DNA from: Bacteroidaceae bacterium
Lineage (GTDB): Bacteria > Bacteroidota > Bacteroidia > Bacteroidales > Bacteroidaceae
NCBI GenBank assembly: GCA_017615125.1
Contig: JAGAAS010000038.1
Span: 1 to 53,817 of the forward strand
Length of the DNA stretch: 53,817 nt
Direction of reading: 5' to 3'
Shown here: one piece after another, positions 27,126 through 36,761 of the stretch
How positions within the stretch are numbered: position 1 is the first letter of the stretch
Layout of the letters: each line of letters begins with the position of its first letter
Notes under the pieces: model-generated
Told to the model about the DNA's origin: nothing
Databases searched by the model: none
Seen by the model: only the letters and a program-made list of their open reading frames with translations
Made by a program: the position numbers and the translations under genes

Positions 27126-29186
27126 ATGAAACAACTTACCATACTCAAACGACTTACAGCAAGCATACTCGTACTTGCTGCGGGGTTCTGTGTGGTAAGC
27201 TGCGTTGAGACAATTGACCAGAGCAACCGATACACCTTTACCGGCAACACGATAGCCAGCTTCCTTGAAGAGCACAATGAAATGTATAGCGATTTCATCT
27301 ACATCCTCAAACGGGGCGGAAAGTTCAGCCTGCTCGAAGCCTACGGCACCTACACGTGCTTCGCTCCGACGAACGATGCTATAAAGAGGTATCTGTTCAA
27401 GCAAGACTCCATTTACTGGGATTCGAAAGCGCGGCATGATGCCGACGGCAAGTCCAAGATCATCTGGACAGGTATTACTTCGCCCAACCTTGAGGAACTC
27501 TCCGACTCAATGTGCACCGTGATTGCCCAAACTCATCTGCTGCCGCAGAACTACCTCACTACGGAAATGGAAGGAGACGTTATACCGACTATGAACCTGA
27601 ACGACAGATACCTGACGCTCTCTACGAGCAGCGACAGTACCGGGCGCTTCCAGCTCTTTGTCAACGGAGCGCTTGTCATTGCCTCCGACGAAAAGGTTCA
27701 GAACGGTATCCTGCATACGATCAGCGACGTCCTGAATCCCTCCTCCAACACCGTACCGGCTCAGATCGAAGATATGCCGTTCCTTTCCATCTTCTCCGAA
27801 GCATTAGAAAAGACAGGATTGAGCAATAAGCTACAAGCATATAAGGACTTCTCCTATGTAGATGGTGAAAAGACCGCAGGCAACTTCGACGGTGACGGAT
27901 TGAGCCCCTACCCCATGACGAAGTATTACGGATTCACAGCCTTCGTAGAGCCTGATGCCGTTTATCAGGCCGAAGGAATCTATTCCATCGAAGACTTGTA
28001 TGAAAAGTGCAAGGAATGGTATCCCGAAGCTACGGATGCCGACTTCACAAGCGCCAATAATGCTCTCAACAAGTTCGTTGCCTACCACTTAGTCAACAAG
28101 AAACTGCTGTTTACCCGACTCGTTTGCTACAACATCCAGCAAACAGACTTCAATTCCGAAACGAATCTGGTAAAGCGCTCCGACAGGTTTGAGTACTACG
28201 AGACGTTCCAGAACACGCTGCTTAAGGTGACTCGTCCTCTCAGCAACGCTATGTATCAGTCAGACGTGCTTATCAACTATTCCAGAGACATCCCCACAAA
28301 CGGGAAGCCTTACGAAGTGACGATGAACAACATTCCCGTCAACATCAAGATACTTGATCCGAGCAACATCAAAGTCAACAAAGAAAAATACCCCAACTAC
28401 AACAACGAAGCCATCAATGGTACAATACAGTTGATTCAGCACCTGCTCATCTATAACGAAAACATAATGAGCGGTTATGTCCTGAATGAAACGATGCGTT
28501 TTGACTTCTCATCGCTTGCGCCTGAGTTTACCAACAACAACGTTCGCTGGTGCCCACGAGGGCAAGCAGGGATTCTTAACGAGTTGGAGTACTACATCCC
28601 CAATGGCTACGCCTCTACTATTATTTACAATACTGAAGAGACACGCCTCTATTATCTCTGCCCGCAACAAAGCTGGCACAACTATCAAGGAGACGAAATG
28701 ATGGGACTGGGAGCCTTTGACTTCAAATACAAACTCCCCCCTGTTCCAGAAGGGACATACGAACTGCGAATGGGATATTCTGCCAACAACAACAGACATA
28801 TCGTTCAGTTCTATGTCGATGATGAAGTAACGGGAATCCCCGTTGACCTGCGCATTCTTCTTAGTGATCCAAATATCGGATACGTTGCCGACAGCAACAC
28901 CGACGACAACGGTATTGCCAACGACAAGGAAATGAAGAACCGCGGATACCTGAAAGGCCCTACTACCTATTATTATAATGGTAGCACCCTAGCCCGTAAT
29001 GACAACTCAGTAGTCCGTAAAGTCATCACCACCAAGTATCTCGGAAAAGGAGATCATTGGCTACGTTTCAAGAATGTAAAGGAAGATGACAACGGAAAGG
29101 CACAATTCATGCACGACTATCTGGAGATAGTTCCCGTTGGATGGATGCGCCGTGAAGATATTTCGCTTGAGGATAAACGTAAATAA
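27126..29186 (+). CDS. FAS1-domain lipoprotein, paralogue 3 of 3
   Basis: A 686-residue lipoprotein with a lipobox ending at C26 (CVVSC). The FAS1 motifs YGTYTCFAPTNDAIKRYL and NGILHTISDVLNPS are present. The second FAS1-like region and the beta-rich C-terminal domain (YSANNNRHIVQFYVDDE, NRGYLKGPTTYYY, ending VPVGWMRREDISLEDKRK) match the two preceding genes. It is separated from paralogue 2 by a dispersed repeat and from the next FAS1 gene by 42 bp. Divergence between the three copies is concentrated in the second FAS1-like region and the loop sequences, as expected if they bind different ligands; that is inference. Confidence 0.8.
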   Translation: MKQLTILKRLTASILVLAAGFCVVSCVETIDQSNRYTFTGNTIASFLEEHNEMYSDFIYILKRGGKFSLLEAYGTYTCFAPTNDAIKRYLFKQDSIYWDSKARHDADGKSKIIWTGITSPNLEELSDSMCTVIAQTHLLPQNYLTTEMEGDVIPTMNLNDRYLTLSTSSDSTGRFQLFVNGALVIASDEKVQNGILHTISDVLNPSSNTVPAQIEDMPFLSIFSEALEKTGLSNKLQAYKDFSYVDGEKTAGNFDGDGLSPYPMTKYYGFTAFVEPDAVYQAEGIYSIEDLYEKCKEWYPEATDADFTSANNALNKFVAYHLVNKKLLFTRLVCYNIQQTDFNSETNLVKRSDRFEYYETFQNTLLKVTRPLSNAMYQSDVLINYSRDIPTNGKPYEVTMNNIPVNIKILDPSNIKVNKEKYPNYNNEAINGTIQLIQHLLIYNENIMSGYVLNETMRFDFSSLAPEFTNNNVRWCPRGQAGILNELEYYIPNGYASTIIYNTEETRLYYLCPQQSWHNYQGDEMMGLGAFDFKYKLPPVPEGTYELRMGYSANNNRHIVQFYVDDEVTGIPVDLRILLSDPNIGYVADSNTDDNGIANDKEMKNRGYLKGPTTYYYNGSTLARNDNSVVRKVITTKYLGKGDHWLRFKNVKEDDNGKAQFMHDYLEIVPVGWMRREDISLEDKRK

Positions 29187-29228
29187 CATATACAGCATCA
29201 ACAAAGACAATAAATCAATCCAACCAAT

Positions 29229-30941
29229 ATGATGAAAAAGAGTATCATTCAAAACACAGTGTTAGTTATTCTCCTCGTCAGCGGACTCACGGCCTGCAAC
29301 GACTCATGGGACGATCACTACGGGGTGAAAGAAACTTTGAATCCGACAGAGACTCTGTGGGACGCTATCAGTAGCCGCAGCGAACTTAGTGAATTCGCTA
29401 ACCTACTCTCACGTACCGACTACAAAGATCTGTTTCAGCAGGATCGCTACTTTACCGTTTGGGCTCCTTCTAACGGATTTGGCTATTCGGAAGACAACGA
29501 CAGCCTCTTGCAGGCTGAGTTCGTAGAAAACCATGTGGCAGACTTCAGTCATGTGGCTTCAGGAACGCTAACTGACAATCAGATTAAGATGATTAACGGG
29601 AAGTACATCTTCTTTAACGGGGCCAACGGAAGCTACACGTTCAAGGGACACCCGCTAACATCTAAGAATATTGCCACAAAGAACGGCATTCTTCACATCA
29701 TCACCGGGTATGCCAACTTCACGTCAAATCTTTGGGAGAATCTGGCAAAAATTGATTCCCTCTCCGAAGTCAATTCTTTCCTGAAATCATTCAACAAAGA
29801 ATACTTCGACAAGAACAACAGTGTGGCAGGCCCCATCATCAATGGTCAGCAAACCTATCTTGACTCTGTTGTCATCGAAAATAACGAGTGGTTCGGGCGC
29901 ATAGGATATCTTGCACGCGAAGACAGTTCATATATAATGATTGCGCCTACGAACAAAGCATGGCGTGAACAGTTCGAGATTGCACGTCAGTATTATAAGT
30001 ATCCTTCAACGAAAGCCGACGGAGATTCTCTTCAAGACCTGAATGCAAAACGGGCTATCTGCAATCATCTTGTATTCAGCAAAGCTGTCAACCATCTCAA
30101 GGCAGAAGACAATAGCGACATTCTCTCGCAACTCTCCATCCACAACGGAGATTCACTCATCTCTAATTATAACTATCGTGGCGGTTCTTGGAGAAACACA
30201 ACCATCTTCTATGAGAAGAAGAACCAAGAGTTGAGCAAGCTCTTTGAGAACAAGATAGGAGAATACGAATTGAGCAATGGTTCGATGTACGTAGTTGACA
30301 AGCTCAACTATTCACCGCTGAAATGCTGGCACGATACCATCACTTTGGAAGGTGAGAACCAATTCAACATTAGCGTACAATATGCATCGCCAGATAATGT
30401 AGTCATTAGCAGAGACAGCACAGCACTTCGCAAACGCATTCCAAGCGGCGCGTATTGCGTGTTCAATCCCTCTTCTGGTACCAGTAACCCGAAAATCACG
30501 GCTACGTTGAATAACGTTCTGTCTGCTCCGTATCTTATCAAGATTGTCTTTGTTCCTGCCAACCTTATTGACAAGAGCGTTGATCCCCTCTATCCGAATG
30601 TAATCACCATTCAGCTTCAGTACAAAGACGCAAACGGAAAATCACAGACGGCTACGCTTGCAAGCAAGGTTGAAAACGATCCCACAAAGATTGACACTAT
30701 GGTAGTTAGTGCTGCCGGTATCAAGGGTAACCCGACGGATTACTTCCGCTTCCCTGTCAACGAATATAATCTTGAGAATGGCGAAGAAGCTATGACTAAG
30801 TTAGTCATCACGGGACAAGTAACATCTCGTCAGAAAGATAAAGACCGTACAATCCGCATCGACAAGATCTTCCTTGAGCCTATCGATGCAGATGCCTATG
30901 ACAAAGAACATGCCAACGATAATGAAGAAGGCAACGAATAA
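29229..30941 (+). CDS. FAS1-domain lipoprotein (fifth FAS1 protein of the block)
   Basis: A 570-residue lipoprotein with a lipobox ending at C23 (SGLTAC), followed by NDSWDDHYG. Two FAS1 domains are visible. The first covers about residues 38-160 (FTVWAPSNGFGY, NGILHIITGYANF). The second covers about 170-365 (YIMIAPTNKAWREQF, SNGSMYVVDKLNYSP). A beta-sandwich C-terminal region of about 200 residues follows (KIVFVPANLIDKSVDP). It is more distant from the three paralogues and lacks their terminal VPVGW segment. It lies 33 bp before the second susC. Confidence 0.78.
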   Translation: MMKKSIIQNTVLVILLVSGLTACNDSWDDHYGVKETLNPTETLWDAISSRSELSEFANLLSRTDYKDLFQQDRYFTVWAPSNGFGYSEDNDSLLQAEFVENHVADFSHVASGTLTDNQIKMINGKYIFFNGANGSYTFKGHPLTSKNIATKNGILHIITGYANFTSNLWENLAKIDSLSEVNSFLKSFNKEYFDKNNSVAGPIINGQQTYLDSVVIENNEWFGRIGYLAREDSSYIMIAPTNKAWREQFEIARQYYKYPSTKADGDSLQDLNAKRAICNHLVFSKAVNHLKAEDNSDILSQLSIHNGDSLISNYNYRGGSWRNTTIFYEKKNQELSKLFENKIGEYELSNGSMYVVDKLNYSPLKCWHDTITLEGENQFNISVQYASPDNVVISRDSTALRKRIPSGAYCVFNPSSGTSNPKITATLNNVLSAPYLIKIVFVPANLIDKSVDPLYPNVITIQLQYKDANGKSQTATLASKVENDPTKIDTMVVSAAGIKGNPTDYFRFPVNEYNLENGEEAMTKLVITGQVTSRQKDKDRTIRIDKIFLEPIDADAYDKEHANDNEEGNE

Positions 30942-30974
30942 TAACTGTTCCTATAACCTAAAAAAAGAAAAACA

Positions 30975-33900
30975 ATGAAGACAAATATGAAGAAACAATT
31001 AAGATTAGCAATAGCTTTCACATTCTGTTTCGCTTGTTTCGCAGGGACAGTTCTTACTTATGCTGGAAATAATAGCACAGCAGCGCCTTCGTGCATCCAA
31101 AGCGCTATGGTTATTGAGCAGTATGCCCCAGGTGAAAACGTAACGATTCAATTTGACGTTTATTTCCCTCTTGATTCATACGAGATTGACCCAAAGTACA
31201 TGGGCAATGCTGAATCATTGAAGAAACTGGCTGACGCAATCAAGACTGTCGGAGCCGAAAACATCTCCTCCATCGATGTCGTTTCCAAAGCTTCGCCAGA
31301 AGGACCGTTCAACAGAAATAACTGGCTTGCTCAGAAACGTTCTGAAGCTGTTAAAGCCTATTTTGCCAAGAACTATCCCTCCCTTAAGGGAAAACTGAAA
31401 ACACAGAGTGATGGCGAAGCATGGGATGAACTCCGTGATCAGATCAAGAAGGATCAGAAGCTCTCCGAAAGCACCAAATCACGCATCTACAAAGTCATTG
31501 ACAATCCGGCAAACCGCAAACAGGAACTCAAAGAAGTGTTAGGGAGCGACGCCAATGTAGGTGATGTATATGAGTATCTTTTCGACACTTATTATCCTTA
31601 CCTGCGTAAGTCGAACATTTCAGTTGAAAGCCCTGCACCAAAGAAACAAGAGCCTGTTGTTGTAGAAGAGCCTGTAGTATTAGAAGAAGAGAAACCTGTG
31701 GTGGAAGAACCCGTTGTTGTTGACGTTCCTGTTATTGCTGAAGAACCCGTTGAAGAACAAGTCAAAGTGGCAGAACAGCCTGTGCCTGCCAATATGACCA
31801 AACTGACGGGTAGAATTGTTGATGCCGTAACGAAAGAACCGCTTCCTGGTGTTCGTGTTGAAGGTTTCGGCAACAACCGCTACACATCAATGACAGGAGA
31901 AGATGGCACATTCAGCCTCAACATTCCTGAAGCAGTTACTTCACTCTATGTTTCCACTCCTGGATACAACAGCGTTGTTATTCCTGCTCGTCAGCCGGAA
32001 AAAGACATAGAGATTTACGATGAAGTCTTTTCCGCTTTCGCAAAGAATGAATTTGACGTCACTGCCAAAGCTTTCACAGACGTTGACTTAACAACCGTTC
32101 TTTCTGCAGAAGGCGAGTTACAACGTAAATTAGGTGCCGATGTCCGCACCATCACAAGATCTGGAACTCCAGGCATGGGAGCTCTCATGCTCATTCAAGG
32201 TGTTAACTCATTGAACACGTCTGCACAGCCGTTGGTTGTCCTCGACGGCGTTATTCAGGACTTGCAAGATGGCTATAGCGCTGTTCACGAGGGATTCTTT
32301 AACAATATCCTCGCTGGCATTGACGTTGACGATATTGACAACATCAGTGTTTTGAAGAATGGGACAGCCTTCTATGGCGCAAAAGGCGCTAACGGCGTTA
32401 TCCTCATCAATACGAAGCGAGGCCACAGCATGGCAACCCGTATTGACGTGAAGGCTTACGGAGGATATACGATGAAGCCACTCCTCCCCGAGATGATGAA
32501 TGCTTCCCAGTATCGTACGTACGCAAACGAGCTGATGGGCGGCGTAACTACCACAAAGACCCGCTTCCCGTTCCTTTGGAATGATCCGAACAACTATTAT
32601 TATAATATGTATCATAATGAGACCAACTGGTCTGATTATGTCTACAGAGGAGCATGGTCACAGAATTACAAGGTTAATGTACAAGGAGGTGACGAAGCTG
32701 CTATGTACAACTTCTCTCTCGGATATTCCGATGCGCAGAGTACTGTCAAGTGCAACGACTTTAATCGTCTGAACATCCGCTTCAACACCGACATTATCTT
32801 ATCTGATAAGTTGAAGACCCGTTTTGACATTGCATTCTCACGTATTGCCCGTGATTTGAGAAACGACGGAATTCCATCTAACCTCAACGCAGAACCGGTA
32901 TCCTCTCCTGGATTCCTTGCCCTCATCAAGGCACCATTCCTCAGCCCATATAAATACAGCAGCATTGGAACATTAACCAGTGCATACGAGGGAGCTGACG
33001 TCTTTGCTAACTTTGATGTTAATTCAAGGAATAATAGCTACGCTAACCCGTTGTCCATTTTTGAATTTGGCGCTGGAAACAACAAGAACAATCAGGAGTA
33101 TACTGTTTTCGATGTAACAATTGCTCCCGAGTGGTCGTTAGGCAAAGGATTCACAGCATACGCACTTTTCAACTACACGCTCCATCGCACAAATGAGAAG
33201 TACTTCCGTCCATTGACAGGTTCTCCCAAATTCTACATTGCAGGTCTCGGATACTCCGAAAATGAAGTTCGCTCATTCTTCTCCAAAGAGAGCAGCGTTT
33301 TCGGAAATATCCACCTTGATTGGACTAAGCGCTTTGGGGATCATACCGTCTATGCTACCGCAGGAAGTCGCTTCTCGAATTTCGCTTACGATTCTAAGTA
33401 TCAGTCTTGCCACAATACCGGTAACGATAAATTGCCCGACATCAGCGCAGCGTATGACTTCCTCGATCAGGAAGGACTCTACGATGTATGGCGTAACCTT
33501 GCCTATTATGTAAATGCAGATTACAATTATCGCAATAAGTATTTCCTCCAGGGAACTCTCACTGCCGAGACATCTTCTCGCTTCGGTCGTGATACAGAAT
33601 CCGGCTTAAAGGCTGCTGGGGTATGCTGGGGTATCTTCCCGGGCATTCAAGCAGGATGGCTGATTAGCGCAGAACCTTGGTTCTCAACAAAGGTTGTTGA
33701 TTTCTTAAAGCTTACCGCTGGATTTGAGCAGTCTGGAAACGACAATGTAGGCAACAATGCTGCATTTGCTTACTTCGGCACCGTAAAATACCAAGGAAAG
33801 GCAATGGGTCTCTCTCTAAAGAAAATTGGAAACCAGTCCATTCAATGGGAAACCACCAACAGAGCAAATGTAGGCCTTGAAACCGTTCTCTTTAACAACA

Positions 33901-34916
33901 GAGTTAAAATCAATACGGATTTCTATCATAATGTAACTAACAACCTTCTGACGACAAAAACGCTTAACAGCATCTCTGGTATACAAGACTATTGGTGCAA
34001 TGGAGGTTCGTTAGAGAACAATGGCTTTGACGTTAATGTCTTGGGTAGAATCATTAACACCAAGAACTGGAAGTGGGAACTTGGAGCTAGCGCCGCACAT
34101 TACCGCAACGCCATCACTTCTCTCCCCGATGGAGATACGTATATGAACGGAAAAGATGGAGAGCTCTATGGCTATACGACTTCCATTTATGACGGAACCA
34201 TCCTTACAGCTGTGGGCCAGCCTGTAGGCGTTTTCTATGGCTACGCAACAGACGGAGTCTATTCAACAGCAGAAGACGTTCCCTCACAAAACGGAGTAAT
34301 GCTTTCTACCTTGAATACCGTAACAGGAAAGACGACTCAATTCGGAGCTGGCGATGTTAAATTCATCAACCAGAATAACGACAACGTTATTGACGAGAAA
34401 GACAGAGTCATCATCGGCAATCCCAACCCCGACTTGTTTGGAAACATTATTTCGAACCTTTCATACCGTCATTTCACTCTGAGTGCTATTGTGAACTATG
34501 TATATGGAAATGATGTGTACAACTATCAGCGTAGCTTGCTTGAAAGCGGTAGCACCTTCTATAACCAGACCGTAGCAGTATGCAACCGTTGGCAAACCGA
34601 AGGTGATGTAACATCCATTCCTAAGACTTCTTACGGAGATCCTATTGGAAACAACCGCTTCTCTGACCGATGGATTGAAGACGGATCGTACCTCCGTCTT
34701 AGGAACTTGACCCTCTCATATAAGGTTCCCGTATCTCTCTCATGGCTCCAAGGCCTTACTGTATGGTGCGAAGCTAACAACCTCTTCACTCTTACCAATT
34801 ACCTGGGTAGTGATCCTGAGTTCTCGTTTAGCAACAATGTCCTCTATCAAGGTATTGATGCAGGTTTACTTGGACAAAGCAGGAGTTTCCACCTTGGCAT
34901 GAAGATCAACCTCTAG
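30975..34916 (+). CDS. SusC-family transporter with N-terminal OmpA-like domain
   Basis: A 1313-residue protein, about 200 longer than the first SusC here. After the signal peptide, residues 45-135 look OmpA/Pal-like (VTIQFDVYFPLDSYEIDP, SKASPEGPFNRNN, LAQKRSEAVKAYF). Residues 215-273 are a Val/Glu/Pro-rich linker (EPVVVEEPVVLEEEKPVV). Residues 274-350 are carboxypeptidase-regulatory-like (MTKLTGRIVDAVTKEPLPGV), and about 375-483 is the plug (MLIQGVNSLNTSAQPLVVL, ISVLKNGTAFYGAKGANG, GVILINTKRG), followed by the barrel. OmpA-like domains usually contact peptidoglycan, so the fusion could tether or gate the transporter. Its SusD follows after 51 bp. A second ATG at 30987 is possible. Confidence 0.85.
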   Translation: MKTNMKKQLRLAIAFTFCFACFAGTVLTYAGNNSTAAPSCIQSAMVIEQYAPGENVTIQFDVYFPLDSYEIDPKYMGNAESLKKLADAIKTVGAENISSIDVVSKASPEGPFNRNNWLAQKRSEAVKAYFAKNYPSLKGKLKTQSDGEAWDELRDQIKKDQKLSESTKSRIYKVIDNPANRKQELKEVLGSDANVGDVYEYLFDTYYPYLRKSNISVESPAPKKQEPVVVEEPVVLEEEKPVVEEPVVVDVPVIAEEPVEEQVKVAEQPVPANMTKLTGRIVDAVTKEPLPGVRVEGFGNNRYTSMTGEDGTFSLNIPEAVTSLYVSTPGYNSVVIPARQPEKDIEIYDEVFSAFAKNEFDVTAKAFTDVDLTTVLSAEGELQRKLGADVRTITRSGTPGMGALMLIQGVNSLNTSAQPLVVLDGVIQDLQDGYSAVHEGFFNNILAGIDVDDIDNISVLKNGTAFYGAKGANGVILINTKRGHSMATRIDVKAYGGYTMKPLLPEMMNASQYRTYANELMGGVTTTKTRFPFLWNDPNNYYYNMYHNETNWSDYVYRGAWSQNYKVNVQGGDEAAMYNFSLGYSDAQSTVKCNDFNRLNIRFNTDIILSDKLKTRFDIAFSRIARDLRNDGIPSNLNAEPVSSPGFLALIKAPFLSPYKYSSIGTLTSAYEGADVFANFDVNSRNNSYANPLSIFEFGAGNNKNNQEYTVFDVTIAPEWSLGKGFTAYALFNYTLHRTNEKYFRPLTGSPKFYIAGLGYSENEVRSFFSKESSVFGNIHLDWTKRFGDHTVYATAGSRFSNFAYDSKYQSCHNTGNDKLPDISAAYDFLDQEGLYDVWRNLAYYVNADYNYRNKYFLQGTLTAETSSRFGRDTESGLKAAGVCWGIFPGIQAGWLISAEPWFSTKVVDFLKLTAGFEQSGNDNVGNNAAFAYFGTVKYQGKAMGLSLKKIGNQSIQWETTNRANVGLETVLFNNRVKINTDFYHNVTNNLLTTKTLNSISGIQDYWCNGGSLENNGFDVNVLGRIINTKNWKWELGASAAHYRNAITSLPDGDTYMNGKDGELYGYTTSIYDGTILTAVGQPVGVFYGYATDGVYSTAEDVPSQNGVMLSTLNTVTGKTTQFGAGDVKFINQNNDNVIDEKDRVIIGNPNPDLFGNIISNLSYRHFTLSAIVNYVYGNDVYNYQRSLLESGSTFYNQTVAVCNRWQTEGDVTSIPKTSYGDPIGNNRFSDRWIEDGSYLRLRNLTLSYKVPVSLSWLQGLTVWCEANNLFTLTNYLGSDPEFSFSNNVLYQGIDAGLLGQSRSFHLGMKINL

Positions 34917-34967
34917 TATTAGCATCATCTAGTGTGTAACTAACTATTAAAAAACAATTCACACAAT

Positions 34968-36749
34968 ATGAAAAGAAAATCATCCATAATCGTACGTCTA
35001 ACGTCAGTCGTAATAGCGTTGACAATGGTATCATGTGCCGATATGTTCGACATCAGTTCCAATAGTGTCGTTTATGAGAAAGTAAATGACCTTGGAAGCA
35101 CAGCTGACTCCATTTACTCTACGCTTGGTATTCTTCACAACCTGCAACAGATAGCAGACCGTTATATCATCCTTGGTGAAGTACGTGGTGATCTCGTTGA
35201 CATTAACGACAATACGAAGGCTTCTCTCCGTAACATCTCTGAGTTTAACTTCGATGCTGATAACGAGTATCTCAATGTGCGTGACTACTATGCCGTTATC
35301 AACAATTGTAACTACCTCATCGCCCACATGGATACGACTCTGGCACATAACAACAAGAAAGTTATGCTCGATGAGTACGTAGCTGCATTGGCTGTTCGAG
35401 CTTGGACTTATCTCCAGCTTGCCATCAACTATGGAAAAGTTCCCTTCTTCACACAGCCCATTATGACTGTTGCGGAATCGGAGGCTGACTATCCCAAGCT
35501 TGATGTTGCAGAAATCGGAGCCAAGCTCATTCCCGAGCTGCTTCCTTTTGTCAGCAAAGACTACGAGTTACCCTCCTGGACTGGTATCTCCAATAGCGGT
35601 GGAAGTGCACAGAACCTCTTCCCTCCCCTTCAGCTTGTCATTGGCGACTACTACTTATGGTCACAAGATTACCAGAATGCTTGGGATACATATTACGCCT
35701 ATCTGACCAAGAATTTTGACATCTTCGCAAATCTCCCCACAGGAGGTGAAACTACTAAATTCCCAGGACTCGTTCCCTTGGGCTCAGGGCGTGCTTACCT
35801 TTATGACAATCGTTCAACATCTCCCTCTACGATGAATTATGGATATACCAGTTTCCTTAATATCTCCATATTAGGTAGTGGATCAGAGGCTCTGATGGTA
35901 ACGCCTATGGAAAACAGCACTGAAGACGGAACTGTATCTGAAGTTGCCAGTCTTTTCTATGCAGACGAGAACACGCATCAGCTTATTGGATCAAACCTTT
36001 GGGAAGAGATTAGCGACAAGCAAGCATACTGCATGGGTTCCAACGATGCTACTAAGCCAAATGAATTTACCCTTTATTCCAGCAAGGGGGATCAACGTCG
36101 TGAAACGGTGATTACTGAAGTAAAAGACGATGAGCTGGAGTATGAGATGATTAATAAGTTTGCATCCAGCACTGCCCTTTCGCCTGACGGTAGACGTATC
36201 GCCGTATCGCGCTACTTGATATTCTATCGTCGTGCCCTTGTCTACCTGCGTGCAGCTGAAGCGCTCAACTGCCTGGCTGAGCAGCAAGGCGACGGAGAAA
36301 AGGCTCTGCAGGCTTTCAGTTTGCTGAAGGACCCGTTTGACCTCCTTTTCCCCATCGGAGGCGAAAATGATTCATACCGTCCCTATCGCACAGATATGCG
36401 TCGGTCTTTACTTGGAGTTCATGCACGCGGATGCGGAGAGACCTATCTCGATACCACCATCTATGTAGTGAACCCGACAGCTATTGCCCTCTACTATAAC
36501 TATGATCCAGAACAGACAATTACCTTCTCCGATACTATCCACTACGTTGAGGACCGAATTGTTGACGAGCTGGCTCTTGAGATGCCGTTTGAGGGTAACC
36601 GCTTTACAGACCTTGTCCGTATAGCCAATCATCGCGGCGCAGAATACCTCGCAAACAAAGTAGCTTGCAGGAAGGGTTCGGAGAATCGCGACGAAACATT
36701 GTACAACAAACTGCTCAACAAAGAAAACTGGTATCTGCCATTCAAATAA
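34968..36749 (+). CDS. SusD/RagB-family outer-membrane lipoprotein (second pair)
   Basis: A 593-residue lipoprotein with a lipobox ending at C23 (ALTMVSC). SusD features include the TPR-like helices AALAVRAWTYLQLAINYGKVP, the mid-region YLIFYRRALVYLRAAEALN, and the C-terminal LEMPFEGNRFTDLVRIANHRG. It is the expected lid of the OmpA-SusC barrel encoded just upstream. It is the last surface gene of the block, and the amidase gene starts only 12 bp after its stop. Confidence 0.88.
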   Translation: MKRKSSIIVRLTSVVIALTMVSCADMFDISSNSVVYEKVNDLGSTADSIYSTLGILHNLQQIADRYIILGEVRGDLVDINDNTKASLRNISEFNFDADNEYLNVRDYYAVINNCNYLIAHMDTTLAHNNKKVMLDEYVAALAVRAWTYLQLAINYGKVPFFTQPIMTVAESEADYPKLDVAEIGAKLIPELLPFVSKDYELPSWTGISNSGGSAQNLFPPLQLVIGDYYLWSQDYQNAWDTYYAYLTKNFDIFANLPTGGETTKFPGLVPLGSGRAYLYDNRSTSPSTMNYGYTSFLNISILGSGSEALMVTPMENSTEDGTVSEVASLFYADENTHQLIGSNLWEEISDKQAYCMGSNDATKPNEFTLYSSKGDQRRETVITEVKDDELEYEMINKFASSTALSPDGRRIAVSRYLIFYRRALVYLRAAEALNCLAEQQGDGEKALQAFSLLKDPFDLLFPIGGENDSYRPYRTDMRRSLLGVHARGCGETYLDTTIYVVNPTAIALYYNYDPEQTITFSDTIHYVEDRIVDELALEMPFEGNRFTDLVRIANHRGAEYLANKVACRKGSENRDETLYNKLLNKENWYLPFK

Positions 36750-36761
36750 AATGACAACCTG

